DNA of 64,000 nt, taken from the NCBI GenBank assembly GCA_902762655.1, contig CACWOZ010000001.1, forward strand, positions 186,001 to 250,000, written 5' to 3'. The notes beneath the pieces are model-generated. The model was not told the origin of the DNA. It made no database searches and worked only from the letters and a program-made list of their open reading frames with translations. Positions 8,102 to 17,009 of this stretch are shown one piece after another. The position numbers were made by a program, and so were the translations under genes. Position 1 is the first letter of the stretch; each line of letters starts with the position of its first letter. Source of the DNA: an uncultured Bacteroidia bacterium. GTDB taxonomy: Bacteria; Bacteroidota; Bacteroidia; Bacteroidales; UBA932.

Positions 8102-10272
8102 TAGTTTTCCCTCAGTGAAAGGGCAAAACCTCCGCTACGGGCAAGACGTACTGGAATCTCCGTGGTGGAAGTGACCTGCAGATGGGTTATCGTATATGCC
8201 TGAGGGTTAGTCTCGTAGTCGGCATCCGGAGCGTCAGCGTAAAGTGTGGCATCGTATCTTGCCCCTGGCTTCAGGAAATCAAGTCTAATGGTAGTCTGGT
8301 AGGCATTCTCACCGGAAACTCCTCCGACGAACCATACGTCCCGCGGTTTACCGTCCGGGCACACAAAGGCCTTGGCACTCCCGGAAAGCGATGACATCTT
8401 TGGATGACGTGCCGTTACTATGTATTCGCCCGGTTCCGCTTCAATATAGATTGTCCTGTCCCAATCTGCAGCCACGTCTTTGATGAACTGGAAGGCATCA
8501 GGGAAGCGGGCATAGTTTTCCGGCAGGTCGGCAGCCATCTGAAGCGGAGAATAGAAAGTAACATAAAGCCCGAGCTGGTTGCATATAGTATGGCGCATCC
8601 TGCCTGTCTTGCCGGGCGCCGTTACGGACATATCCTGCTCGAAGATGCCGGGAGTATAATCCATAGGGCCGCCCTGGCAACGGGTGAAGGGGAGGATGCA
8701 GGTGTGCCCCGGATTGATCTTTGCCTTGTATTCGTTGCCCATCGCACTCTCATTGCCTATCATATTGGGCCAGGTACGGCAAAGCCCGGTGGGACGGACG
8801 GCCTCGTGGGCATTTACCATTATGTGATGCTCCGCCGCCTTTTTTATGCAGTAAAGGTAATGGTTGATTATGCTCTGGCTGTAGTGGTGCTCGCCGTAGG
8901 GTATTATCCTGCCCACATAACCGCTCTTGACAGCATCGTAGCCATATCTTTCCATTAGTTCATAAGCAGCATCCAGATGCCTTTCGTAGTTGACTGTGGA
9001 TGAAGATGTCTCGTGGTGCATCATCAGCCGTATTCCTTTCGAATGTGCATAGGCGTTCAATGCAGGGAGGTCAAAGTCGGGATATGGCGTAACGAAGTCG
9101 AAGACATAGTACTTCTGCTTGTTGTACCAGTCCTCCCATCCCTCATTCCAACCTTCGATTAGCAGGGCGTCAAATCCGTTTTCAGCGGCAAAGTCGATGT
9201 ACCGGCGTACGTTTTCGTTGTTGGCACCGTGCCTGCCGTTCGGGGTGACCTTCGTGTAGTCTGTCACGCTAAGTTTCACGGAGGGCAGTTCGTCGGTATA
9301 GGACCACTGGCTCTTACCGGTAATCATCTCCCACCATACGCCCATATATTTGACCGGGTGTATCCAACTCGCATCCTCCAGTGCACAAGGCTCGTTAAGG
9401 TTGAGAATCAGTCTGGAGGCAAGCACGTCTGTTGCACTCCGGCAAACCTGAACTGTCCTCCAGGGGGTCTTGCATGGAGCTTGCAGGCGACCCTTGACGC
9501 TCTGGGCATCAGGTGTCAGCCAGGTTCTGAATGTCAAGGTTTTTGGATCTAGGTCGAGATTCATTGTCGGATAATCGACCACCTCGGCTTCGTGCAGATT
9601 GACATACAGGCCGTCGTCTGTCTTCATCTGCAGGGCTGTCTGTACGCAGCCCGGCCCCAGGTATACCTGACCGGCGCTGTGATGCAGCCGACTCTTTTCA
9701 TTCAGGGAAGGGATTTCGCTCAGGCGGCTGCGAGTGTAGTTGTACTCCTGTGAATCATAGTCGCCGCTTATCCACCACGCCGTATGGTTTGCCGGCAGTG
9801 CGAACTGCGTCCATTCTTCCTTAATATTGAAATAAGCAAGGGAATTATCCAGAGGGAACTCATACCTGAAACCGAGCCCGTCGTCATATAGGCGGAAGCG
9901 TATGTCCATCTTAGTGCCGTCAGGCTTCGCCAGATGGATCAGGAACTGGTTGCAGTGGTTGCGTATGCTGTCTTCTTCTCCAAGAACCGGAGACCATGTC
10001 TCATCGATGGCGGATGCCTCCGCTCCAAGGCGCGTGAAGCCGTACCTCAGGTCCTGCCCGTCCGTCAGTTCGAATCCCATCCCGGAAGGGAGGATTATGT
10101 CTTTGTCCTGCCACCTGAGTGCATAAATGGGTTCGCCTTTGTCGGATACCGCAAATAGAAGGTTCAACTGTCCGTCAGGACTTGAAAGGATGTCGGCATC
10201 TTCTCCGAACTTGAATGAGTTAGACGTGCAGGCCGCGACCAAAACTGCGGCCAGGATAATCAGTTTTCTCAT
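8083..10272 (-). CDS. GH97 family alpha-glycosidase, lipoprotein
   Basis: 729 residues; lipobox ending LVAAC at Cys15. The N-terminal beta-sandwich begins with the GH97-typical LSSPDGQLNLLFAV.DKG, then a TIM barrel with KYYVFDFVTPYPDFDL and LIEGWNEGWE-like segments. HEAVRPTGLCRTWPN (E490) and GNES (E508) are 18 residues apart, matching the Glu pair of the inverting, SusB-type branch; this assignment is from family memory. Probably releases alpha-linked glucose or galactose in the periplasm or at the outer membrane. Last gene of the SusC-SusD-PTP-GH97 operon. Its start overlaps the PTP stop by one base (TAATG). Confidence 0.9.
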   Translation of the reverse strand: MRKLIILAAVLVAACTSNSFKFGEDADILSSPDGQLNLLFAVSDKGEPIYALRWQDKDIILPSGMGFELTDGQDLRYGFTRLGAEASAIDETWSPVLGEEDSIRNHCNQFLIHLAKPDGTKMDIRFRLYDDGLGFRYEFPLDNSLAYFNIKEEWTQFALPANHTAWWISGDYDSQEYNYTRSRLSEIPSLNEKSRLHHSAGQVYLGPGCVQTALQMKTDDGLYVNLHEAEVVDYPTMNLDLDPKTLTFRTWLTPDAQSVKGRLQAPCKTPWRTVQVCRSATDVLASRLILNLNEPCALEDASWIHPVKYMGVWWEMITGKSQWSYTDELPSVKLSVTDYTKVTPNGRHGANNENVRRYIDFAAENGFDALLIEGWNEGWEDWYNKQKYYVFDFVTPYPDFDLPALNAYAHSKGIRLMMHHETSSSTVNYERHLDAAYELMERYGYDAVKSGYVGRIIPYGEHHYSQSIINHYLYCIKKAAEHHIMVNAHEAVRPTGLCRTWPNMIGNESAMGNEYKAKINPGHTCILPFTRCQGGPMDYTPGIFEQDMSVTAPGKTGRMRHTICNQLGLYVTFYSPLQMAADLPENYARFPDAFQFIKDVAADWDRTIYIEAEPGEYIVTARHPKMSSLSGSAKAFVCPDGKPRDVWFVGGVSGENAYQTTIRLDFLKPGARYDATLYADAPDADYETNPQAYTITHLQVTSTTEIPVRLARSGGFALSLRENYYRDVL

Positions 10273-11471
10273 TATGAAGGAATCTGTTCTGTCATGTAAT
10301 CGGTGAACCAGTCAAGGTCCGCTTCGCTTATTCCGCCGCGCACCAGGAATCCCCGGATCTTTTCCTGAAGGGTTGATCCCGGAAAGGCTGGGGTAAGCAG
10401 TGTTTCAACCATCTGGCGGTAGCGGTAAACGCTGAGTTCGTTCTTGGGCCCGCGACGGCGGGGCGGGGTGGAGAGCCCGTATGAGAACGAGGTGAGTTCG
10501 TAATCTATGGAGAGTTCGTTTTCACCTACGCCGAGAGCGGCTTCCATGATGAATGCCAGGGTTCCTGTCCTGTCAGCACCGAAGATGCAGTGAAAGAACA
10601 CGGGTTTCCCTTTTCGCAGTTCATCGATGGTCCACTTCACGGCCCTAATGTAGTCATCAGTATTCCAGAACTTGTCGTAATAATACTGGTTGGCGGTCTC
10701 AAAGCGGATATAGTCCACATCTTCTCCCAGGGGGGACTCCTTTATGTTTACGGCCTCCGTGGCGGTGCGCATGTCCAGATCTGCCAGGATTCCGATCTGC
10801 CTCATCTCCTTGATGCCTGTGGATGAGATGCGGCAGAACCGCTCATCGTAATCCTGGTGATAACCGTTCATCTCCCCGCCTCTGAAAAGCAGGCCGTATT
10901 TGAGTCGCCGTACGTCATCGGCGAGTGGGATTCCACCGAGGTCGCGGACGTTGCAGATATTGTCTATCTTTATGAATCGCGTCCTGCCTTCAGTTGAAAA
11001 ACTCCCGGAATTCAACTCCCTGGTACTGCCATCAGAAAGGGTTATCGTGGTTTTCCAGTGATAATTCTTCCCGGGAACTAGATTGTAAATATCGTAGGAT
11101 TCCGCCCTGGCCGAGACCAGCCATGAAAGACTCTCCGAGAAGTCTTCTTTCTCCGAAACATACACCCTTTGCGAAACGGCATCCCTGTCCCATGTCCACG
11201 TTACGGTAACAGGGGTGGGGCGGTCTTTCCGGTAGGAGGTAGGAATCTGGTAATACTCATCTATGCGGGAATAGCTGTAATCTCCGTCCCTGTACGGGAA
11301 CAGTTCCAGCATGTCAAGATATGATTGTACTACGGGATTTTCAAGATTGATAATCGGATCTCTTTCCGGTCCCGGTTCCGGCTGCGGGCTGTCAGGCGTG
11401 TGCTTGTTACAGGAAACAGCCGCCAGAATTGTGGCGGCTGTCAAAAAAGCTATGGCCCGCAGGCTTCTCAT
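10272..11471 (-). CDS. PTP-type phosphatase, lipoprotein
   Basis: 399 residues with signal peptide and lipobox (AAVSC, Cys21). Residues ~85-165 look like a fibronectin-III/Ig module. Residues ~170-390 are a Y_phosphatase3/dual-specificity fold with the signature H294-C295-IFGAD-R301-TG, i.e. HCx5R, and an upstream NVRDLGG motif typical of this family. Bacterial PTP-like enzymes of this fold can act on phosphotyrosine, phosphoinositides or inositol phosphates, and the lipoprotein location makes a nutritional or extracellular substrate more likely than signalling. It lies within the Sus operon, one base after susD. Confidence 0.85.
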   Translation of the reverse strand: MRSLRAIAFLTAATILAAVSCNKHTPDSPQPEPGPERDPIINLENPVVQSYLDMLELFPYRDGDYSYSRIDEYYQIPTSYRKDRPTPVTVTWTWDRDAVSQRVYVSEKEDFSESLSWLVSARAESYDIYNLVPGKNYHWKTTITLSDGSTRELNSGSFSTEGRTRFIKIDNICNVRDLGGIPLADDVRRLKYGLLFRGGEMNGYHQDYDERFCRISSTGIKEMRQIGILADLDMRTATEAVNIKESPLGEDVDYIRFETANQYYYDKFWNTDDYIRAVKWTIDELRKGKPVFFHCIFGADRTGTLAFIMEAALGVGENELSIDYELTSFSYGLSTPPRRRGPKNELSVYRYRQMVETLLTPAFPGSTLQEKIRGFLVRGGISEADLDWFTDYMTEQIPS

Positions 11472-11472
11472 G

Positions 11473-13380
11473 CTAGTAGAGCCAGTCCTTTGGACGTTTC
11501 TTCAGGTTGGGGTTCTTCACAATTTCCTTGAGCGGGGCGCTGAGAGGCCACATCCCATCCCGGTAGTAATAACCGGATTTCCATCCTCCCTGTCTCCAGC
11601 AGGATTGAGGAGAGGTCGTATCCGCGCCGTCGAACTTCTTGTCCTTGAAGGTACCCCAGCGGATTTCATTGAAGAAGTCCTTGCCTTCCAGGCACAGCTC
11701 TATGCGGGATTCGTAGCGAATCTCTTCAAGCACCTTTGCGGGGTCCGTGGAAGTGAATGCCGGCATTCCGGCACGGCTGCGGATTTCGTTCAGCAGGGTC
11801 CTGGCTCCTTCAACATCATCGGAACCGACTAGGGCTTCCGCCCACATGAGCTGTATCTGCGTGTAGCGGAGCAGCGGCCAGTCGGTGCCGTCAACCCTTC
11901 TGTTGACCGTGATACCGTCTGTAATCAGGTATTTGTACCATGCATACACCATGTTGGATGAAAACTCCATCCACAGGTCTGAATCATCGACGTCATCCTG
12001 GCGCTTGAAGCGGGGCCACCTCATCTGGAAGTCGATAGGATTGACAAGGAACTCATTGTGCATCTTGTACTTCTTGTAGGGCGTCACCACTGCCTTGTTC
12101 AGGCGGGGATCCCTGGTATCGTATGCTGTGCGAAGACGGGCTTCGTTGCCGTGGTCGAGATAATACTGATCCCATTTGGCCTGTCCGACACGGCTGATCA
12201 CCTTCGTGCGCTGCCCGGAAAGGGTAATAGCCTTTTCGCTGGCATTTGAGCCAAGGGCTTCAAACTCTGCCGCGAAAGTGTCCAGACTGTCCCTGCAGAA
12301 GAATACCTCGCGCTCTCCAGGCTGGAGATTGTTCCAATCCGGGAAGACCTGGGCCCAGTCGAATTTGCTTCCGTCCGCCCATTCGAAATCGTCCACAAAC
12401 TGTGCCGACGCGGTAAGGCGGTTCCAGCATGCATCTATGTTGGATCTGGAACCGATCACCCACTGGAAGATTGAAGAGAAACCAAGGGAGAAGGAATACT
12501 CCAACGGGAATATCATCTCCTTGTTGTGCTCGTTCTTATAGGAGTACAAATCTTCCCATACGCCGTCCCATAGGCCGAATCCGCTGGCCTTGACGTTGGC
12601 GAAGTCGGCCGCTGCAAGGGTGTAGTAGTTCTTTATCTCGCTTGTGGAGATGCCGGCATGTCCTTCGTAAATCTTTGGATTCATATTGGCTGCAAGCCAC
12701 ATGTAGGCATTTCCTCTAAGGGCATAAGCCATGCCCTTGGAAGGCTTGCACATCCTGGGGCCTCCGAGGTTGTTGGTCTGGAAGTGAGCGTTGCCGAGAC
12801 AATCGGTGCATTCATCGATAATCATCTTCCATACCTCGTCCCAGGTGTTCTGAGTCTTGGTGCAGTTGACATTGTCGGTTTCTTCAAGATAGATGGGGAC
12901 TTCACCGAATACCATGACAAGCCTGCTATAGCAGAAGGCCCGGATCATACGCGCTTCACAGACATATTCGTTGTAGAGGGCTTCTCCAAGGATGCTCGAA
13001 CTAAGATGGGCAATCGCCTTGTTGCAGGCATGGATGACAGTGTACATGCATCTCCATTCTGCGGAATTTTCCCGGTTGTCGGCCTCCTTGGTGGCATCTT
13101 TCAGGAATGGGATGCCTCCGTCCAGGATACTGGTATAACCCATGCCCTCCATGCCGACGCGGTTGATGCCGCCTCTTCCGTCCGATGGAATAAGGTCGTT
13201 GATGCCGTCTACGTTCCACATGAGTGGATACATCAGTGCGTCCATTCCGGCCTTAGAGAGGGAAGTGTTGGACCACATGTTGCCGTCAGATATCATATCC
13301 CTCGGTGAAGTATCTAGAATGCCTTCACACGAAACGAGGAACATGCTTAGTATCGCTGCAATTATGATGTTCTTTTTCAT
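11473..13380 (-). CDS. SusD/RagB-family surface glycan-binding lipoprotein
   Basis: 635 residues. The signal peptide has lipobox FLVSC (Cys18), followed by a typical SusD opening (..LDTSPRD.ISDGNMWSN) and the C-terminal RagB/SusD block (LRYTQIQLMWAEAL, LNEIRSRAGMP, ESRIELCLEGKDFFNEIRWG). It caps the SusC pore and captures oligosaccharide at the outer surface. The start lies 12 bases after the susC stop, so the pair is co-transcribed. The ligand cannot be read from the sequence. Confidence 0.95.
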   Translation of the reverse strand: MKKNIIIAAILSMFLVSCEGILDTSPRDMISDGNMWSNTSLSKAGMDALMYPLMWNVDGINDLIPSDGRGGINRVGMEGMGYTSILDGGIPFLKDATKEADNRENSAEWRCMYTVIHACNKAIAHLSSSILGEALYNEYVCEARMIRAFCYSRLVMVFGEVPIYLEETDNVNCTKTQNTWDEVWKMIIDECTDCLGNAHFQTNNLGGPRMCKPSKGMAYALRGNAYMWLAANMNPKIYEGHAGISTSEIKNYYTLAAADFANVKASGFGLWDGVWEDLYSYKNEHNKEMIFPLEYSFSLGFSSIFQWVIGSRSNIDACWNRLTASAQFVDDFEWADGSKFDWAQVFPDWNNLQPGEREVFFCRDSLDTFAAEFEALGSNASEKAITLSGQRTKVISRVGQAKWDQYYLDHGNEARLRTAYDTRDPRLNKAVVTPYKKYKMHNEFLVNPIDFQMRWPRFKRQDDVDDSDLWMEFSSNMVYAWYKYLITDGITVNRRVDGTDWPLLRYTQIQLMWAEALVGSDDVEGARTLLNEIRSRAGMPAFTSTDPAKVLEEIRYESRIELCLEGKDFFNEIRWGTFKDKKFDGADTTSPQSCWRQGGWKSGYYYRDGMWPLSAPLKEIVKNPNLKKRPKDWLY

Positions 13381-13392
13381 ATCCGTTCCTTT

Positions 13393-16300
13393 TTAGAAAG
13401 TAACTTGAATTCCTCCGCAGACGTTCCTCATAAGAGGATATCCAACGCTTGTTCCGATCTCCGGATCGAGTCCGGGATAATTGGTGAAAGTCAGCAGGTT
13501 TTCGCCCGAGACAAAGATTCGGCAGCTTTCGGTCCTGACCTTCTCAACGATTTTCTTGGGAAGGGTGTATCCGAACTGGATGCTCTTCAGTTTGACATAG
13601 TCACCCCTGTAGTGATAGAAATCGGAACTCTCGTTATTCATGGATTTGTTGTAAACGAGGCGGGGATATGTCGCATTGATGTTATTGGCTGATTCGTCCC
13701 CGGCAGGATCATAATAATAATGGTCGTCGGCTATCCTGCGGGGGATGGCCTGTCCAAGATTGACCTTGCTGGTATTGATGCTGGCATTCCAGTTGAGATA
13801 GAAGCCGAACGCCCCGGTAAAGAGGGCATAGACGTCGAAGCCCTTCCACCTTGCGCTGAGATTTAGGCCAGCTGTTATCTTTGGAACATTGCTGTGGCCG
13901 GTGAAGTAGTGGTCGTTGTCGTCGCCGTAATTGCCGTCGCCGTTAAGGTCGGCATAGATGAAGTCTCCGTAATAGAAGGTGTTCTTGGTGACAGGCTGAC
14001 CGCCCTTGAAAGTGTATCCGGCGGAAATCATTGCGATTACCCAGTCCATGTCGGTCTTCGTGCGTATCATACCGTCCTTCGGACCGGCGTTGATGTCCAC
14101 TTCTCCGGACCCGGAATAACCCTCTCCGGTGCCGCGGTAGAGCTTAAAAAGGTATTGGTCTCCAAGTACATGGTCTTCCAGGATGTATCCTCCGAAACCG
14201 CTCTGTGCAACATCTCCTATATTATTGTAGTAGACATCGTTGCCGTCATCATCCTGCCTCCATTCCTGAACCAACTTGCCCTTGTACTTCTTGACCATCG
14301 TGATGTTGTAGGCCATGTTCAGCCCTATGGAATAGCTGAAATCCTTTCCTATGCCGTCGCGCCATTTGATGCCCAGTTCCACGCCGCGGTTCTGCACGGA
14401 TGCGAGATTCTCATAAGGAGCGGTAACGTTGCCCATGGTCAGGTGGATCGTTGGACGGAAAAGGATACCGGTGGTGTTGCGGACATAGCCGTCCACCTCT
14501 CCGGTAAGGCGGTTGTTGAAGAAACCGAAATCAACGCCTATGTCGTTTGTCTTGGTGGTCTCCCAGACAAGAGAATTGTTGCCCAGGGTCGTGACGATAA
14601 GGCCGGCGGTATCGGTTCCGCCGGAAACGACATTGACCGCTGTGAAGGTGCTCTGCCATGCATAGTTGCCGGAATTGTTGTTACCGGTAACTCCCCATGA
14701 CCCTCTGAGTTTGAGGTTGTCCAGCCATGAGGAATATGCCTTCATCCAGGGTTCCTTGCTGATATTCCAACCTGCGGAGAAGGATGGGAACAGACCCCAG
14801 CGGGACTCAGGAGCAAAACGCGATGATCCGTCATAACGGAGGTTCGCCTCCAGGAGATATTTGCCGTCATAAGCGTAATTCGCTCTGCCGAACCATGACA
14901 TCAATCCCCAGTCGGAAGTATCGCTGCCTGCATCCTTCAAAGTTGTGTATGAGGACATTTCAGTGATGGCCCAGTCGCTGACACCCTCTTTCTCGATAGA
15001 GTGTTCCCTGGAGATGTAATGGTTGACGGAGTAACCGGCCAGAAGCCCGGTTTCGTGTTTTCCGAATGTTTTATTGTATCTCAACAGCGCCTCCGCATTG
15101 GTTTTGTAACTGTTGTTAACCTTTATTTCATTCCAGGCGCTGGTCAGCGACGTTTCGGTGCGAAGTTTGTCGGCCACGTAATCCCAATAACCGGTGGGGG
15201 CGCGGAACTCGTGGCGGTATCCCAGATTCAGATTGTGGTTGCCGGTAAATTCCAAACTAAGTCCATCCATGAGCTGAGCTTTCAGGTAAGCGGTGGCGTA
15301 ACCCCTGTAATAAAACTTTTCGCCTGCCGTCCTTGCCATGCGCTCGAAGATGTTCGTGGCATTCTGGCTTTCTTCGTCGTTGGCTATGAAACCCCATTTC
15401 CCGGGAACGCCGGGATACATGCCTGGGATTGCGCTCATCAGGTATCCGAGTCCGTCGGAGACATTCATCATTCCATAGTCCTGGCGCTCGCCGAAAAGAC
15501 GGACGCCGGCATTCAGCCAGTTGTTGATCTTGTATTCCACGTTAGTGCGCACGTCGAACTTCTGAGAGCTGCTGTCCAGGCCGTGATGGCTCATGACGCC
15601 CTGGTTATCCAGATAGCCCACTGAAATATAAGCCTTAAGGTTGTCGGTACCTCCGGATACGGAGATATTGTGCTTCTGCATGATTCCGTTCCGGAACAGT
15701 TCGTTGAACCAGTCTGTATTGGGATAGGCGATGCTGTTCTTTACGCCATAGGCGTTGAGTCCGTCGGGATCTGTCTTGGCGTTTCTCCACAGTTCTATGG
15801 TCTGGTCTGAATACTGGTGGGAGAGACCGAGATTGCGCGCTCCTTCGTTGACAAGATTCATGGATTCCTCATAATCAGTCACGAAGCCAAGCCCGCCGAG
15901 ATGCGGCATCTGCATATCCAAGTTGCAGGTATATGTTACATGGGCTTTCCCGGAAGCTCCGCTTTTGGTGGTGACAAGAATGACACCGTTGGCAGCCCGG
16001 CTTCCGAAAATGGCGGTGGAGGAAGCATCCTTCAGCACGGTGATGGACTCGATATCCTGAGGATTGATATTGTCCATTGAATACTCGATTCCGTCCACGA
16101 GAACGAGAGGACTGTTTGTGTTGAGGGTGGTGTTACCGCGGACACGCAAAGTGGCTCCGTCCTCGCCCGGCTGGCCTGAAGTCTGGGTGACTGCAAGGCC
16201 CGGAGCGAGGCCTCCGAGAGCGTTGGATGCGGTCGTAATGGGCCGGGAATCCACCCCATCGCTAAAAATGATGGTCGATACCGCTCCTGTAAGGTTCGCT

Positions 16301-16893
16301 CTTTTCTGAACGCCGTAGCCCACGATAACTACCTCATCGAGGTAATTGACATCGGAAGACATCTGCACGTCCAGGCGTCCTCCGCTCCTGGGAACGGACT
16401 GTTCGCTTTCCTTCAAGCCTAGACAGGAGAAAACCAGGGTCGAGCTCTGGGATACGGTAAGCGAGTATCTTCCGTCCAGATCGGATGAGGTTCCGTTCTG
16501 AGTGCCCTTTTCCTGAACGAAAACGCCAGGCAGGGGGAGTCCGGAATCATCGACCACCACGCCTGATACTGTGGTTTTTCCGCTTTTGGCTTTCTCTTTG
16601 ACAGGGCTGAGGATAATCTGCTTGTCGATTATTTCATACTCTACCGGAAGGTTTCCGAGCACGGAGTCCAGCACCTGACGCAGGCTTCCGCTTGCCGTGG
16701 CCGTAACGGTCGTGGAGACATCGACAAGTGAATTGTTGTATACAAAATGATACCCTGTCTTGTCCTGGATATCAGACAGGACGGCGCTCAGTTTCGCGGA
16801 ATGATAGTCCACGGTCAGTTCCTGCGCAACTGCCACGACTGAAAACAGAATCAGGAACAGGAGAGCCGAAATTGTTTTTCTAAAAGAAAACAT
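13393..16893 (-). CDS. SusC/RagA-family TonB-dependent receptor with STN domain
   Basis: 1166 residues. Signal peptide, then an STN (secretin/TonB N-terminal) domain at about 24-95, a carboxypeptidase-like beta domain at about 105-190 (VSGVVVDDSGLPLPGVFVQEKGT), a plug (YLDEVVIVGYGVQKR) and a 22-strand barrel ending in ..CGGIQVTF with terminal Phe. The STN domain is the part that talks to a FecR-type anti-sigma factor, and FecR and an ECF sigma are encoded divergently at 19163-20765. Imports an oligosaccharide across the outer membrane using TonB. First gene of the minus-strand operon. Confidence 0.95.
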   Translation of the reverse strand: MFSFRKTISALLFLILFSVVAVAQELTVDYHSAKLSAVLSDIQDKTGYHFVYNNSLVDVSTTVTATASGSLRQVLDSVLGNLPVEYEIIDKQIILSPVKEKAKSGKTTVSGVVVDDSGLPLPGVFVQEKGTQNGTSSDLDGRYSLTVSQSSTLVFSCLGLKESEQSVPRSGGRLDVQMSSDVNYLDEVVIVGYGVQKRANLTGAVSTIIFSDGVDSRPITTASNALGGLAPGLAVTQTSGQPGEDGATLRVRGNTTLNTNSPLVLVDGIEYSMDNINPQDIESITVLKDASSTAIFGSRAANGVILVTTKSGASGKAHVTYTCNLDMQMPHLGGLGFVTDYEESMNLVNEGARNLGLSHQYSDQTIELWRNAKTDPDGLNAYGVKNSIAYPNTDWFNELFRNGIMQKHNISVSGGTDNLKAYISVGYLDNQGVMSHHGLDSSSQKFDVRTNVEYKINNWLNAGVRLFGERQDYGMMNVSDGLGYLMSAIPGMYPGVPGKWGFIANDEESQNATNIFERMARTAGEKFYYRGYATAYLKAQLMDGLSLEFTGNHNLNLGYRHEFRAPTGYWDYVADKLRTETSLTSAWNEIKVNNSYKTNAEALLRYNKTFGKHETGLLAGYSVNHYISREHSIEKEGVSDWAITEMSSYTTLKDAGSDTSDWGLMSWFGRANYAYDGKYLLEANLRYDGSSRFAPESRWGLFPSFSAGWNISKEPWMKAYSSWLDNLKLRGSWGVTGNNNSGNYAWQSTFTAVNVVSGGTDTAGLIVTTLGNNSLVWETTKTNDIGVDFGFFNNRLTGEVDGYVRNTTGILFRPTIHLTMGNVTAPYENLASVQNRGVELGIKWRDGIGKDFSYSIGLNMAYNITMVKKYKGKLVQEWRQDDDGNDVYYNNIGDVAQSGFGGYILEDHVLGDQYLFKLYRGTGEGYSGSGEVDINAGPKDGMIRTKTDMDWVIAMISAGYTFKGGQPVTKNTFYYGDFIYADLNGDGNYGDDNDHYFTGHSNVPKITAGLNLSARWKGFDVYALFTGAFGFYLNWNASINTSKVNLGQAIPRRIADDHYYYDPAGDESANNINATYPRLVYNKSMNNESSDFYHYRGDYVKLKSIQFGYTLPKKIVEKVRTESCRIFVSGENLLTFTNYPGLDPEIGTSVGYPLMRNVCGGIQVTF

Positions 16894-17009
16894 ATAAATT
16901 TGGTATTAATTGCGGTGTAACTGTTCTAATACACTTATATCTTGCTTTTACCCTGATTTTAAAGGGGCAAAATTCAGGGTTTCAGTTACGCAAAGTGTAT
17001 ATTGTATAT
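16894..17009. promoter_or_regulatory. Divergent SusC / GH3 promoter region
   Basis: 116 bases between the divergent susC and GH3 genes. No TAnnTTTG box is found in either direction, consistent with use of the ECF sigma encoded downstream. An imperfect inverted repeat (CCCTGATTTT at 16951-16960 against AAAATTCAGGG at about 16969-16979) lies in the middle and could be an operator or a 5'-UTR hairpin. The regulatory assignment is inference. Confidence 0.4.
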